Origin: Bryobacterales bacterium
Lineage (GTDB): Bacteria; Acidobacteriota; Terriglobia; Bryobacterales; Bryobacteraceae
DNA: 64,000 nucleotides
Assembly (NCBI GenBank): GCA_020847045.1
Contig: JADLCT010000102.1
Coordinates: 1-64,000 of the forward strand
Reading direction: 5' to 3'
Shown: positions 25,201 through 33,242 of the stretch, piece after piece
Numbering within the stretch: position 1 is the first letter of the stretch
Layout of the letters: every line of letters begins with the position of its first letter
The notes under the pieces: model-generated
Database searches by the model: none
Told to the model about the DNA's origin: nothing
The model's input: the letters and a program-made list of their open reading frames with translations, nothing else
Position numbers and translations under genes: made by a program

Positions 25201-25747
25201 GTCCAGCTACGAACTACCCTTCGGCAAAGGCCGTCCGCTGCTCAGCAACCTGCGCGGCGTGGGCAATGCCATTCTTGGCGGCTGGAACGTGAGTGCGCAG
25301 TACATCTACCGCTCGGGCCAGCCGATCGACTTCCCGAACGCGGCGCCGCTGGAGGCGCGCAGCGCGAAGCTCACCTCCTCGCAGCGCAACGAGATCGCCC
25401 GGTCCACGGGCGGCGAGAAGTTTAACCCGATCTTCAATAAGTGGTTCGACACGACGCTGTTCCCGCGCACCGCGCAGGCGGCCTTCACCCTGCGCGACTT
25501 CCCCACGCGCTTCCCCGACGTGCGCAGTCCCTATCTGCAAAGCTGGGAGCTGTCCGGCTACAAGGAGTTCCCGGTGAAGGAGCGGCTGCGCGTGCAGTTG
25601 CGCGCCGATTTCCAGAACGCCTTCGACTACGCCTACTTCGGCCGCGTGCTGACCTCGAACGTCACCGACAGCCGGTTCGGCCAGTTGAATCCCGAGCAGG
25701 ATAATTCGCCGCGCGTGATCGCCCTGGTCTTGAAGGTGCTCTTTTAG
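22256..25747 (+). CDS. Oar-like TonB-dependent outer-membrane protein with carboxypeptidase-regulatory domain
   Basis: 1163 residues. A signal peptide (about 1-18, cut near LFAQ) is followed by a carboxypeptidase-regulatory-like domain (about 22-110), a plug-like region (YVDDLPTSGRNLYQL, then SQYGRVGGG) and a long beta-barrel ending in Phe (LKVLF). It belongs to the same family as the gene at 8394-11537 but is not a close copy. No clear ribosome site precedes the ATG, which lies 18 bases after gluQ, so it may depend on reinitiation or on a non-canonical start. The substrate is unknown. Confidence 0.86.
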   Translation: MKLRLLVCLMMALPALFAQEFRATISGLVTDPAGAPVANAKVTVRSVERDVLYDSATNEAGRYVTRFLPAGQYTLTVERDGFKKVTREGVSLQAADRVSLDIQLQLGTLSDSVTVTGEAPQLSTETASRTATLEQKYVDDLPTSGRNLYQLLFSQPGVTKASRYWGNFELYAFGNINAVSINGGRTGENDTLIDGVTSVRGSRSASFAPSLNAISEVTVVSNSYDSQYGRVGGGVTSVTLRTGTNQLHGQLYEFLKNDNLAAAGWSRNSFGVPKPEYKNNTFGFTVDGPIYIPKVFDGRNKMFFLITTEFLRERNPQTQLWTVPTAAERTGNFSALRDGAGRAITIYDPLTTVANSAGTGYTRQPFAGNIVPGARINAVGSKAMSFYPDPNRVSESVDGQNNYLFLNSSKNYYDQWIGKLDYNLTEKHRVSGRYGETPWFNFARVQWGTNAAEPSTEYPSTRISRNWGFDWTWTMSPAMVFNLRGGLARYEGFSGNTFGKDYDPRQLGFPSDLVSQFTSLHFPRFNVNTNNYSPLGSTRTSNYETQDTYSLQPNVQTVRGTHSMKFGAEFRRYNNNNIRPNSASGQYTFDRNWTRSNPLAADALSGNSLASLLLGYPISGYIDRNNDPAYTNGYTALFFQDDWKIRRNLTLNLGLRWDYESPITERYNQQVRGFAFGTQNPLQSRVQGLKLDGGLIFAGASGTSRQAFDRDLNNWQPRVGLAWQVKPSWVVRGGYGLYYLGQNAAGPDTGFSRPTNMIVSTDNNLTPSANLSDPFPRNLFPAGLLQPIGSSQGLATNLGLGVAAQYLGRPMPYSHQFSVGLQHQLPGQWVADASYVGNLTRKLPVSANLNFLSADQLNSLPVAQRAAYFNAAVPNPMAGLLPGSAFNGATIPRQQLLVAYPHFSQVGISNIPIGGQSYHSLQVKGTRRFRHGLAMQLSYTLAKTLERVILLNAQDANLADLAATKPDQRLMDFDIPHTFTMVSSYELPFGKGRPLLSNLRGVGNAILGGWNVSAQYIYRSGQPIDFPNAAPLEARSAKLTSSQRNEIARSTGGEKFNPIFNKWFDTTLFPRTAQAAFTLRDFPTRFPDVRSPYLQSWELSGYKEFPVKERLRVQLRADFQNAFDYAYFGRVLTSNVTDSRFGQLNPEQDNSPRVIALVLKVLF

Positions 25748-25763
25748 GGCGCCTGTTACACGG
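25748..25763. repeat. Short direct repeat, left copy
   Basis: GGCGCCTGTTACACGG. A near copy, with one extra T and one C-to-T change, lies at 26273-26289. The two flank the orphan gene at 25756-26262, and this copy overlaps that gene's stop codon. It may be a footprint of insertion or a regulator site. Confidence 0.45.
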
Positions 25764-26262
25764 GAACCGATTCAGAGACCACCAGTGAACGGAGCAGTTG
25801 TACCTCGGTGAGCGCCGGGATGCTGCCGTTGCTGGTGGTCAACTGCATCAGCACCAGTGCGGCGAGGCCGTCCGGCGGCGAAGGTGCCACGGGAACAACC
25901 GCGGCAATCGTGTGGAGTCCGCGGTCGGAGTAGTCCAGGAAGGCGGCGAGAGCGGGCGGCGCGGGTACGGTCAGGCACTCGCGAAATCCGGAGCCAGCCA
26001 GCATGGCGGCACTGGTGAGTGAGTCCAATAGGGCTGTCCCGCGGCCGGCGGCCTCGTGCGCGGCGAAGCGGTAGACGGTGATGGTGAAACGCCGGTCAAA
26101 AGCGCGTGCCGATTCGGTGCGGGGCAGATACTCGGTCAGGTAGTAGGATCCGTTTTCGCGCGGTCCTTGCGAGACTTTCTGGGAGCAGCCAAGACTGGCG
26201 GCGAGTGAATCCCACCCCGCGGGAGTCAGCAGCGAGGCGGCGGAGTTTCCGGAGGGCGTCAT
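25756..26262 (-). CDS. Hypothetical protein
   Basis: 168 residues with no signal peptide or membrane helix. I recognise no family. The sequence begins MTPSGNSAASLLTPAGW and contains a Tyr-rich segment (SYYLTEYLPR) and an LDYSDRGLHT segment; codon use looks like that of its neighbours. No good ribosome site is seen at 26262. It is bounded by two short direct repeats and lies convergent with the Oar-like gene, nine bases from its stop. It could be a lineage-specific gene. Confidence 0.5.
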   Translation of the reverse strand: MTPSGNSAASLLTPAGWDSLAASLGCSQKVSQGPRENGSYYLTEYLPRTESARAFDRRFTITVYRFAAHEAAGRGTALLDSLTSAAMLAGSGFRECLTVPAPPALAAFLDYSDRGLHTIAAVVPVAPSPPDGLAALVLMQLTTSNGSIPALTEVQLLRSLVVSESVPV

Positions 26263-26272
26263 GGGTTGGAGA

Positions 26273-26289
26273 GGCGCCTTGTTACATGG
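26273..26289. repeat. Short direct repeat, right copy
   Basis: GGCGCCTTGTTACATGG, the partner of the copy at 25748-25763, found just upstream of the start of the orphan minus-strand gene. Confidence 0.45.
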
Positions 26290-26420
26290 ATGGGCGCACT
26301 TAGAATAAGCTAGCGATATTCCGGCGGCCTGGGGATCACCAAAACCGAAAAATAGAGGTTTTCCTGTGACTGTTTTAACCTGGAAGGGGAAAGAAAGGGA
26401 AAAAGAGGACTGAAAAGCCC

Positions 26421-26912
26421 ATGATGAGCGGGACGGTGGTTCAGGTGAGCATGGGACCCGGAGGAGTGCCGAACCATCCAGTGGCTTCGGCCCACGTGAC
26501 CGAAACGGGACTGGAGGGGGACCGGTTCCGGTTTCCCGATGTGCATGGCGTGCCGGGGCAGGCCGTGCTGATCCTGACCGAGGCGGCGTTGCAGGAGTTG
26601 AAGGCGGACGGATTTCCGCTGTTTGCCGGGGCGATGGGAGAGAATCTGACGGTTCGGGGAATCGGCCGCGGGGAGATCAAGCCGGGCCAGCTCTGGCGCG
26701 TGGGCGGCGAGGTGGTTCTGGAGATCACCCGGCGGCGGTCTCCGTGCAAGACGCTGGATGTGTATGGGGAGTTGCTGCGAGGCAGAATCTACGACGAGAT
26801 GGCGAAAAGGAATGATCCGGCCTCACCGGTTTGGGGGTTGAGCGGCGTGTACGCCCGGGTGATCACGGGCGGCCATGTGAAGCCTGGCGACACCATGACA
26901 CTGACCGGATAG
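26421..26912 (+). CDS. MOSC domain protein
   Basis: 163 residues, a stand-alone MOSC (molybdenum cofactor sulfurase C-terminal) domain. Typical elements are GLEGDRF, a GAMGENLTV segment (70-78) and the conserved Cys in SPCKTLD (C109), which in this family may carry persulfide sulfur or bind the metal cofactor. It resembles YiiM-like proteins and is likely involved in sulfur or molybdopterin chemistry in the cytoplasm. The start could be either of two adjacent ATG codons. It stands alone, with about 160 non-coding bases upstream. Confidence 0.85.
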   Translation: MMSGTVVQVSMGPGGVPNHPVASAHVTETGLEGDRFRFPDVHGVPGQAVLILTEAALQELKADGFPLFAGAMGENLTVRGIGRGEIKPGQLWRVGGEVVLEITRRRSPCKTLDVYGELLRGRIYDEMAKRNDPASPVWGLSGVYARVITGGHVKPGDTMTLTG

Positions 26913-27001
26913 CGGGTCAACGCAGGACGGTCCATGCCGCTCAACCCCCAGCGGATCCCGGCGGGAATGGGGGGCGAACCCGCGCGGGATGAAACGAAAA
27001 A

Positions 27002-27202
27002 CTAGTTGGATTTCGGCGGCTGTTCGGTGCTGTGCTCCTTGTGATGTTTCTTCTTCGACTTCTTGGTTGTCTGCTGGGTTTGGGTTTCCGTGGTGGTCGT
27101 CGGCGCCGTGGTGGACGGTTCGGAGGCCTTGGGCTTCTTGGCGGCAAAGGTGAACGGCGTGATCGACAGGGCCAACATTGCCATCATCAGTTTCAATCTC
27201 AT
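27002..27202 (-). CDS. Small secreted Lys/Thr-rich protein
   Basis: 66 residues from the ATG at 27202, which follows GAGAGG at good spacing; an in-frame ATG seven codons upstream is less likely. The signal peptide (about 1-20, ending TFAA) precedes a low-complexity mature part of Lys, Thr, Ser and Gln with a KKSKKKHHKEH cluster. I recognise no family. Such short basic exported proteins are common in acidobacterial genomes; binding to nucleic acid or acidic polymer is possible but unproven. Confidence 0.55.
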   Translation of the reverse strand: MRLKLMMAMLALSITPFTFAAKKPKASEPSTTAPTTTTETQTQQTTKKSKKKHHKEHSTEQPPKSN

Positions 27203-27393
27203 CGTGAATCCTCTCACTTTCAAGCCGCGCCGGAATCGCCGTCGCGGCCAATTCCAGAATGGGTCAGAACGCTCCGGGCGGGGATAGCCTCGATGGAGGG
27301 AGGAAAAGGACGCCGGGACGGGATGCCGGGTGGGAGTTTGGGGGAGTGGGATAGACTAGCGGCAGGGAGAAGGCTCCCCAAAACGTACAGCGT

Positions 27394-30300
27394 ATGCTGC
27401 GCCTAGCCGATATTCCCGCGTTCCGAGACCGCGCGCGGGCCAATTCGAACGCCATGTCGCTGAGCGACAAGCTGAATCCGGCCATGCAGGAGCGGCTGCG
27501 GCTGCTGCTGTCGCGCAGCGCCGACCCGGACAACGTGCTGCACTATTTGCGGCGGCTGCTCGAACAGAAACCGGCGGCGTTTCAACGCCTGGCCGTTTCT
27601 CCGGCGTTACTGCAATACCTGGTGGCCGTCTTCAGCCAAAGCCAGTTCCTGAGCGAGGAGCTGCTGCGCACGCCCGAGTGGATTGAAACCGTGGGCGCCT
27701 ATGGGGATTTGCACCGCGTGGTGAGCGCCGACGAGTATATGGAGCGGCTGGAGCGGGGCCTGGAGGCTCACGGCGCGGGCATGCCTCCCGCCGTGGAGTA
27801 CGCGCGCTTCCGGCGCCGGCAACTTCTGCGCATCCTCGTGCGCGACGTGCTGCAGTTCGGCACATTAAGCGACATCACGGAGGAGATTTCCAACCTGGCC
27901 GACGCCATCATCGAGTCGGCGTATCTGCGCATCCGGCACGAGTTGCAGTCCAGGCACGGCGAGCCGGAAGACGGCGCTCTCACCATTCTGGCCCTCGGCA
28001 AGCTGGGCGGACGCGAGTTGAACTACAGCTCCGACATCGACCTCATGTTCATCTATTCGAACAACGGGGAGACGACGGGGCCGGACCGGATTTCGAACAA
28101 GGAGTTTTTCAAGAAGCTGTGCACCAAGCTCACAGAACTGCTGAGCGCCTACTCGCCCTACGGCTTCTGCTACCGTGTGGACCTGCGCCTGCGGCCGGAA
28201 GGCTCGCTGGGCGATGTCTGTATCTCCATGGAAGGCGCGCGCGACTACTATCGCAAGCGGGCGCGCGACTGGGAGCTGCAGATGTTGATCAAGGCGCGTT
28301 CGGCCGCGGGGGACCGTTCGCTGGGCCGCCAGTTGCTGGACTTCATCGAGCCGCTCACCTACGCCACGTCACTGGACTTCACGGCCATCGAGGCGGTTTC
28401 GCTCGCGCGTGAGCGCATCAGCGAGAAGATGGCCCGGAAGCGGCAGGCCAAGCCCGGGTTGGATGTGAAGCTGGCGCCGGGGGGCATCCGCGATATCGAA
28501 TTCCTGGTGCAGTGCCTGCAACGTCTGCATGGCGGCCGCGAGCCATGGGTGCGGCACGGCGGCACGCTGCTGGCGCTGTTCCGGCTAAGAGACAAGGGGC
28601 TGCTGAGCGAAACGGAGTATTCGCGGCTGGCCACCGCGTATCAATTTCTGCGCAACCTGGAGCACCGCCTGCAGTTCGCCGACGACCTGCAAACCCACAT
28701 TCTGCCCGACGACGCCGAAACCACGCACCTCATGGCCCTCCGGATGCCAGCCGGACAGTTGGGCAGCGAGCCCAGCGGAGTGGAGCTGCGCGAGACCCTG
28801 CAGCGCCACCTGGCGCAGGTGCAGGACATCTATGAACGGTTGATTCACGCGCAGATCCCAGCGCATTACCGCGAGCCGCTGGCCTCGGTGAGCGAGATTC
28901 CCAAGGCCGAAATGGATGTGCTGCTGCAACAACTGCCGGGCGGCGCGGCGGCCCCCAGCAACCTCGTGCGTTCGCTGGAAATGAGGGCGTCCGGACTGGC
29001 CGCCACGCTGTCGCGCCTGAAGCTGACCTATGGGTTGCGCAGCTTCGAGCACTTCCTCGAAAAGGTGCTGCCGAACCAGCAATGGTTGAACTGGCTGGAC
29101 GAGGATCCCACGCTCGCCGGCTATGTCGTGGATCTGTTCGAGCATTCGCCCTTTTTCGCCGAACAACTGGTGCGGAAGCCAGAGCTGTTGGAGGAGCTGC
29201 ATCAGATGCGCGTGAAGCCGGAGTCGCACACGCGCTACGAAGAGATGCCCGCGCTGCTGCACGACGCCACCGGCCTGCGCCGGTTTTTCCGGCGCGAGAT
29301 GCTGCGGATTCAAAGCGAGAGCATCTGCCTGCACACGCCCATCTTTGAAACCTTGCGGCGAACAAGCGAGCTGGCCGGTTGCGTGATCGCCGCCGCCTAC
29401 CGCCTGGCGCTGGAACAGGTGGTGAGCCAGCATCCGCCCTCGCAGCCGGACTATGCGGCGCGCGATCAACTGATGGTGATGGCGTTGGGGCGGCTGGGCA
29501 TGCTCGAATTCGACCTGGCCTCCGACGCCGACCTGGTGTTCGTGCTGCCGGATGAGGATCAGGCCGAGGCGCAATTCTGGACGCGCGTGGCCACCCGCAT
29601 GGTGGAGATCCTGACGGCGTACACGGGCGAAGGAACACTGTTCGCCATCGACACGCGCCTGCGGCCCAACGGGCGCGAAGGCTCACTGGTGCAGACCGAG
29701 GCCGCCTATAAAGACTACTTCGAAAAGCAGGCCGAGGCGTGGGAAGGCATTACCTACATGAAGTCGCGCGCGATTGCCGGCAACCTGGAACGGGGCACGA
29801 AGTTTCTGAACGGCCTGCAGGATGTGGACTGGCGGCGGTATGGCCAGGGCGGTCGGTCGAAAACGAAACTGCGCCAGATGCGGCAGCGTCTGGAACAGGA
29901 GATAGGAGTCGCCAATCCGCTCAAGGCAGGGCGGGGGGGGTACTACGATATCGACTTCGCCCTGATGTACCTGAGGCTCAGGGGCGCGGGCATCTTCTAT
30001 ACGGTGTTGAATACGCCGGCCCGCATCGACATTGTGGAGAAAATGGGACACATGGACAGGGCCGACGCGCAGTTCCTGCAGGATGCGGCGACGTTTTACC
30101 GCGCCGTGGATCACGCCTTGCGGTTGAGCTCAGGACACGCGGAGGGAAATTTGCCGAGCGCGCCGATGCAGTTGCAGATCCTCACTGAACTGGTGAGCCG
30201 GTGGACTCCGGACCATCTCCACGATCAACCGCTGCCGGTGGAACTGGACCAGATCCAGCGCCGCACGCGGGAATACTTCGACAGGTTGTTCGCCGCATGA
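27394..30300 (+). CDS. glnE: Bifunctional glutamine synthetase adenylyltransferase/adenylyl-removing enzyme
   Basis: 968 residues, typical length for GlnE. It has two nucleotidyltransferase domains: the first with LGKLGGRELNYSSDIDL (D214, D216) and the second with ALGRLGMLEFDLASDADL (D711, D713), each followed by a helical GlnE-type region. The N-terminal half removes AMP from glutamine synthetase and the C-terminal half adds it, in response to PII and glutamine. The second domain has GRLGMLEFDLASDAD where others have GKLGGRE, still with both metal aspartates. The start may be the listed ATG or one at codon 21. It overlaps the next gene by four bases. Confidence 0.93.
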   Translation: MLRLADIPAFRDRARANSNAMSLSDKLNPAMQERLRLLLSRSADPDNVLHYLRRLLEQKPAAFQRLAVSPALLQYLVAVFSQSQFLSEELLRTPEWIETVGAYGDLHRVVSADEYMERLERGLEAHGAGMPPAVEYARFRRRQLLRILVRDVLQFGTLSDITEEISNLADAIIESAYLRIRHELQSRHGEPEDGALTILALGKLGGRELNYSSDIDLMFIYSNNGETTGPDRISNKEFFKKLCTKLTELLSAYSPYGFCYRVDLRLRPEGSLGDVCISMEGARDYYRKRARDWELQMLIKARSAAGDRSLGRQLLDFIEPLTYATSLDFTAIEAVSLARERISEKMARKRQAKPGLDVKLAPGGIRDIEFLVQCLQRLHGGREPWVRHGGTLLALFRLRDKGLLSETEYSRLATAYQFLRNLEHRLQFADDLQTHILPDDAETTHLMALRMPAGQLGSEPSGVELRETLQRHLAQVQDIYERLIHAQIPAHYREPLASVSEIPKAEMDVLLQQLPGGAAAPSNLVRSLEMRASGLAATLSRLKLTYGLRSFEHFLEKVLPNQQWLNWLDEDPTLAGYVVDLFEHSPFFAEQLVRKPELLEELHQMRVKPESHTRYEEMPALLHDATGLRRFFRREMLRIQSESICLHTPIFETLRRTSELAGCVIAAAYRLALEQVVSQHPPSQPDYAARDQLMVMALGRLGMLEFDLASDADLVFVLPDEDQAEAQFWTRVATRMVEILTAYTGEGTLFAIDTRLRPNGREGSLVQTEAAYKDYFEKQAEAWEGITYMKSRAIAGNLERGTKFLNGLQDVDWRRYGQGGRSKTKLRQMRQRLEQEIGVANPLKAGRGGYYDIDFALMYLRLRGAGIFYTVLNTPARIDIVEKMGHMDRADAQFLQDAATFYRAVDHALRLSSGHAEGNLPSAPMQLQILTELVSRWTPDHLHDQPLPVELDQIQRRTREYFDRLFAA

Positions 30301-31166
30301 GCGCGCGCCTGGCCGCCGTCACGCTGGGGTTGATCAGTTTCGCCGCCGGGCTGAGCGCCGGCGCGGTGAAGCACCCCATCCCGGAAATCAAGTCCGCGCT
30401 GAACCGGATGTACAACTTCGACTTCAACGGGGCGCACCGGATTCTGGACGACTACATGGCCGGACATCCGGACGATCCGCTGGGTCCGGCCTTCCAGGCC
30501 TCGGCATATCTGTTCTACGAGATGGACCGGATGAAGATCCTCGAAGGCGAATTTCTCACCGACGACAGCCGCATCAAATCGAACAAGCGGATCGACCCCG
30601 ACCCCAAGGTGCGTGAGCAGTTCTACCGCGCCATCGGGCAGGCCGAAAGTCTCGCCAACAAGCGCTTAAAGGCGGATCCCAACGATTCCAGCGCGCTCTA
30701 CGCGCTCTGCATGGCCGAGGGGATGAAGACCGACTATCTGGCCTTCATCGAGAAGGAGCGCATGCGGAGCCTCTCCAACGCCAGGCAGAGCCAGGCGCAT
30801 GCTCTCGAGTTGCGCAAGCGCGTGCCCGAGTTCTACGACGCGCTGCTGACCACCGGCATCAGCGAGTACATGATCGGCAGCATGCCGTTCTTCGTGAAGT
30901 GGTTCATCCGCTTCCCGGAGACCGAGGGCAGCAAGGAGAAGGCCGTCCAGAACCTGGAGACGGTTTCGCGGAAGGGTTACTACATGGGGCCGTTCGCGCG
31001 GATTCTGCTGGCGATCATTCATGTCCGCGAGAAGCGCCCCCGCGAGGCGGCGCGCGTGCTGGAGATTCTGACGCGGGAGTTTCCGGCGAACCCGCTGCTG
31101 AAGCGCGAATATGAGCGTCTGCGGTCCAAGTATCCCGAACCGCAGGTGCGCCCGGCCGGGGGGTAG
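30297..31166 (+). CDS. Secreted TPR-like helical repeat protein
   Basis: 289 residues starting at an ATG that overlaps the glnE stop (ATGA). The signal peptide spans about 1-23. The remainder is helical with TPR-like repeats (around residues 32-65, 110-145 and 230-265), ending in a Pro-rich tail. No enzymatic motif is visible. It probably works as a periplasmic scaffold. Coupling to glnE suggests only shared expression. Confidence 0.72.
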   Translation: MSARLAAVTLGLISFAAGLSAGAVKHPIPEIKSALNRMYNFDFNGAHRILDDYMAGHPDDPLGPAFQASAYLFYEMDRMKILEGEFLTDDSRIKSNKRIDPDPKVREQFYRAIGQAESLANKRLKADPNDSSALYALCMAEGMKTDYLAFIEKERMRSLSNARQSQAHALELRKRVPEFYDALLTTGISEYMIGSMPFFVKWFIRFPETEGSKEKAVQNLETVSRKGYYMGPFARILLAIIHVREKRPREAARVLEILTREFPANPLLKREYERLRSKYPEPQVRPAGG

Positions 31167-31209
31167 CATTTCGGACGCGACGGCTGGCGCGGTGACCGAT
31201 AATGTTCCC

Positions 31210-32196
31210 ATGAACGCCGCGATTCTTGAGGAGTACGGACGGCCGCTGGTGATGGCGGACCGGCCCAAACCGGAGCCGGGCCCCGGCGAGGTGCTGTTGC
31301 GCGTGGAGGCCTGCGGCGCCTGCCACTCCGACGTGCACCTGGCCGATGGCGATTGGGAGGCGATGAAGAAGGCGGCGAAACTGCCGCTGGTGATGGGGCA
31401 CGAGGTGGCCGGCGTGATCGAGGCCAACAACGCGCGCGTGGGAGTGCCATGGCTGGGGTGGAGTTGCGGGGGGTGCGAGTACTGCCGGGGCGGGCGGGAA
31501 TCGCTGTGCCAGAAGCAGAAGATCACGGGCGTGATGACCGATGGGGGCTACGCGCAGTACATGGTGGCGCCGTTCACGCATGTGATCCGGATTCCCGATG
31601 GGTTGAACTCGTCCGAGGCGGCCCCGCTGATGTGCGCCGGCGTGACGGCCTACAAAGCGATCAAGTCCAGCGGACTGCAGCGCGGGCAGCGTGTGGCCGT
31701 GTTTGGCGCGGGCGGCTTGGGGCACCTGGCGATTCAGATTGCCCGCCAGTTGGGGGCGGTCGTGTGCGCCATCGACGTGCATGCCGCGAAGCTGGAGATG
31801 GCGAAGGAGTGCGGAGCGCACGAGGTGATGGACGCATCGGGCGAGGCGCCGGAGAAGGCGCTGCGGGCGTGGGGCGCGGAGGTGGCCGTGGTGACGGCGG
31901 CCTCGGTGACGGCGTACCGTTCGGCCGTGAAGGGCGTGAAACGCGGAGGCACGGTGATGGTGGTGGGCATGCCGGCGCGCGATCTGGAACTGCCTGTAAT
32001 CCCCATCGTAGGCGGGGAGTTGCGGATACTCGGCTCGGCTGTAGGCACCAGACAGGACGTGCGCGACATGCTGGCGCTGGCGGCCAGAACCGGCATACGG
32101 TGCCATGTGGAGACGCAACCGCTGGAGAAGGTGAACGACGTGTTTGCCCGGCTGCGCACGGGCGACGTGATGGGCCGCATTGTTCTGACGCCTTGA
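31210..32196 (+). CDS. Zinc-dependent alcohol dehydrogenase, MDR family
   Basis: 328 residues. Catalytic zinc ligands C38 and H64 (GHEVAG) are present, as are the four structural-zinc cysteines C86, C89, C92 and C100, and an NAD(P)-binding GAGGLGHLA motif in the Rossmann half. AdhP-like enzymes usually have about twelve more residues between the GHE motif and the VGVPWL segment; here VIEANN runs directly into ARVGVPWL, so an in-frame deletion of the GPGV-GDR stretch is likely. The enzyme should oxidise alcohols or reduce aldehydes in the cytoplasm, if still folded. The chosen ATG is at 31210. Confidence 0.85.
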   Translation: MNAAILEEYGRPLVMADRPKPEPGPGEVLLRVEACGACHSDVHLADGDWEAMKKAAKLPLVMGHEVAGVIEANNARVGVPWLGWSCGGCEYCRGGRESLCQKQKITGVMTDGGYAQYMVAPFTHVIRIPDGLNSSEAAPLMCAGVTAYKAIKSSGLQRGQRVAVFGAGGLGHLAIQIARQLGAVVCAIDVHAAKLEMAKECGAHEVMDASGEAPEKALRAWGAEVAVVTAASVTAYRSAVKGVKRGGTVMVVGMPARDLELPVIPIVGGELRILGSAVGTRQDVRDMLALAARTGIRCHVETQPLEKVNDVFARLRTGDVMGRIVLTP

Positions 32197-32230
32197 GACG
32201 CTTTGCGCACGCGCCGTGTACCCTGTGGGA

Positions 32231-32728
32231 ATGAGATCAGTAGGAGTGCGGCGAGTGTATTTCGCCTGCCTGCATCTGTGCGCCGTGGGATTTTTCGTGC
32301 TGGCCGCCGGGGCGGCGCGGGACTACCGCCGCGAGCTTCTGGACGCCGACAAGGCCTTTGACGCCGCGGTGGCGGACGCGGGCGTGGAGGGCGCTGCCGC
32401 CTGGGCCGCGTACTTCGCCGCTGACGGCGGCATGAATGGCGTGCCACCGGTTCGTGGCCGTGAGAAGGTGCGCGAGGCGATGGCGGCGTTCTTCGCGAAG
32501 CCTGGCAACACGCTGCGCTGGCAGCCGGACTTTGCCGATGTGTCGCGCAGCGGCGACCTGGGCTACACGCTGGGCTCGTCGCGGCGGCTGTGGACGGGGC
32601 CGGACGGGAAGCGGTATACGAACGAGGGCCGCTACATTACCGTCTGGAAGCGCCAGCAGGACGGGGCCTGGAAAATCGTCTTCGACGGCGGCGCGAGCAC
32701 GCCGCCCAAGGCAACTGAAGCGCCGTAA
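32231..32728 (+). CDS. Secreted NTF2-like (DUF4440-type) protein
   Basis: 165 residues. A signal peptide (about 1-28) is followed by a SnoaL/DUF4440-like alpha-beta fold: RELLDADKAFDAA, then FAADGGMNGVPPVRGREKV, and a C-terminal ITVWKRQQDGAWKIVFDGG strand typical of the family. An alternative start lies five codons upstream at 32216. The function is unknown. It lies 34 bases after the dehydrogenase gene and meets the next gene convergently. Confidence 0.78.
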   Translation: MRSVGVRRVYFACLHLCAVGFFVLAAGAARDYRRELLDADKAFDAAVADAGVEGAAAWAAYFAADGGMNGVPPVRGREKVREAMAAFFAKPGNTLRWQPDFADVSRSGDLGYTLGSSRRLWTGPDGKRYTNEGRYITVWKRQQDGAWKIVFDGGASTPPKATEAP

Positions 32729-32732
32729 AGCG

Positions 32733-33224
32733 CTACTCTTTCGAGAACACCAGGCTGAGACCGATGGGCTCGGCGGGGCCTGTGACCTTGGTCTTCACGG
32801 TCATGGACTTTCCGCCATCGCCGACGCTCCAGCGTTCCTCGAAGGTAAGCTCGCCCGCGTTCGGGTTGTTGATTTTGTACTTCACGACCAGCGTGTCGCC
32901 ATCCCAGGAAACCACCGATTTGACGTCGCCCATGCGGGTGGTGTTGACGCTCTCCTTGCCGTCGGTGGTGTATTTCAACTCGGTTGTGAACTCGCCGCGC
33001 TGGCCCGACTGCGTGGTTTTGATGGCCAGGGACGGGTCATTGTGGGTGATGACGCGCGTCATCGAGGCCGGGCCCGGCATGGGTCCGAAGTCGCTTTTTG
33101 CCGGTTCGAGTTTCCATGTGCCGGTGAGGTTCGGCTTGGCCATGGCGGTGGATGCAAAAGCGGCGAGCGAAAGGGTGGCGAGCAGGAGCGCGCTCCGAAG
33201 CCGCGGTTGTTGGTAGATGCCCAT
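32733..33224 (-). CDS. Secreted lipocalin-like protein
   Basis: 163 residues with a signal peptide (about 1-29, ending TAMAK). The mature part starts NLTGTWKLEPAKSDFG, a common opening of small acidobacterial beta-barrel proteins, and is rich in beta strands. I do not recognise a named family. The gene follows the APC permease gene by 18 bases on the same strand and may be the last gene of that operon. Confidence 0.7.
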   Translation of the reverse strand: MGIYQQPRLRSALLLATLSLAAFASTAMAKPNLTGTWKLEPAKSDFGPMPGPASMTRVITHNDPSLAIKTTQSGQRGEFTTELKYTTDGKESVNTTRMGDVKSVVSWDGDTLVVKYKINNPNAGELTFEERWSVGDGGKSMTVKTKVTGPAEPIGLSLVFSKE

Positions 33225-33242
33225 GCGGGTATTGTAGCGCCG

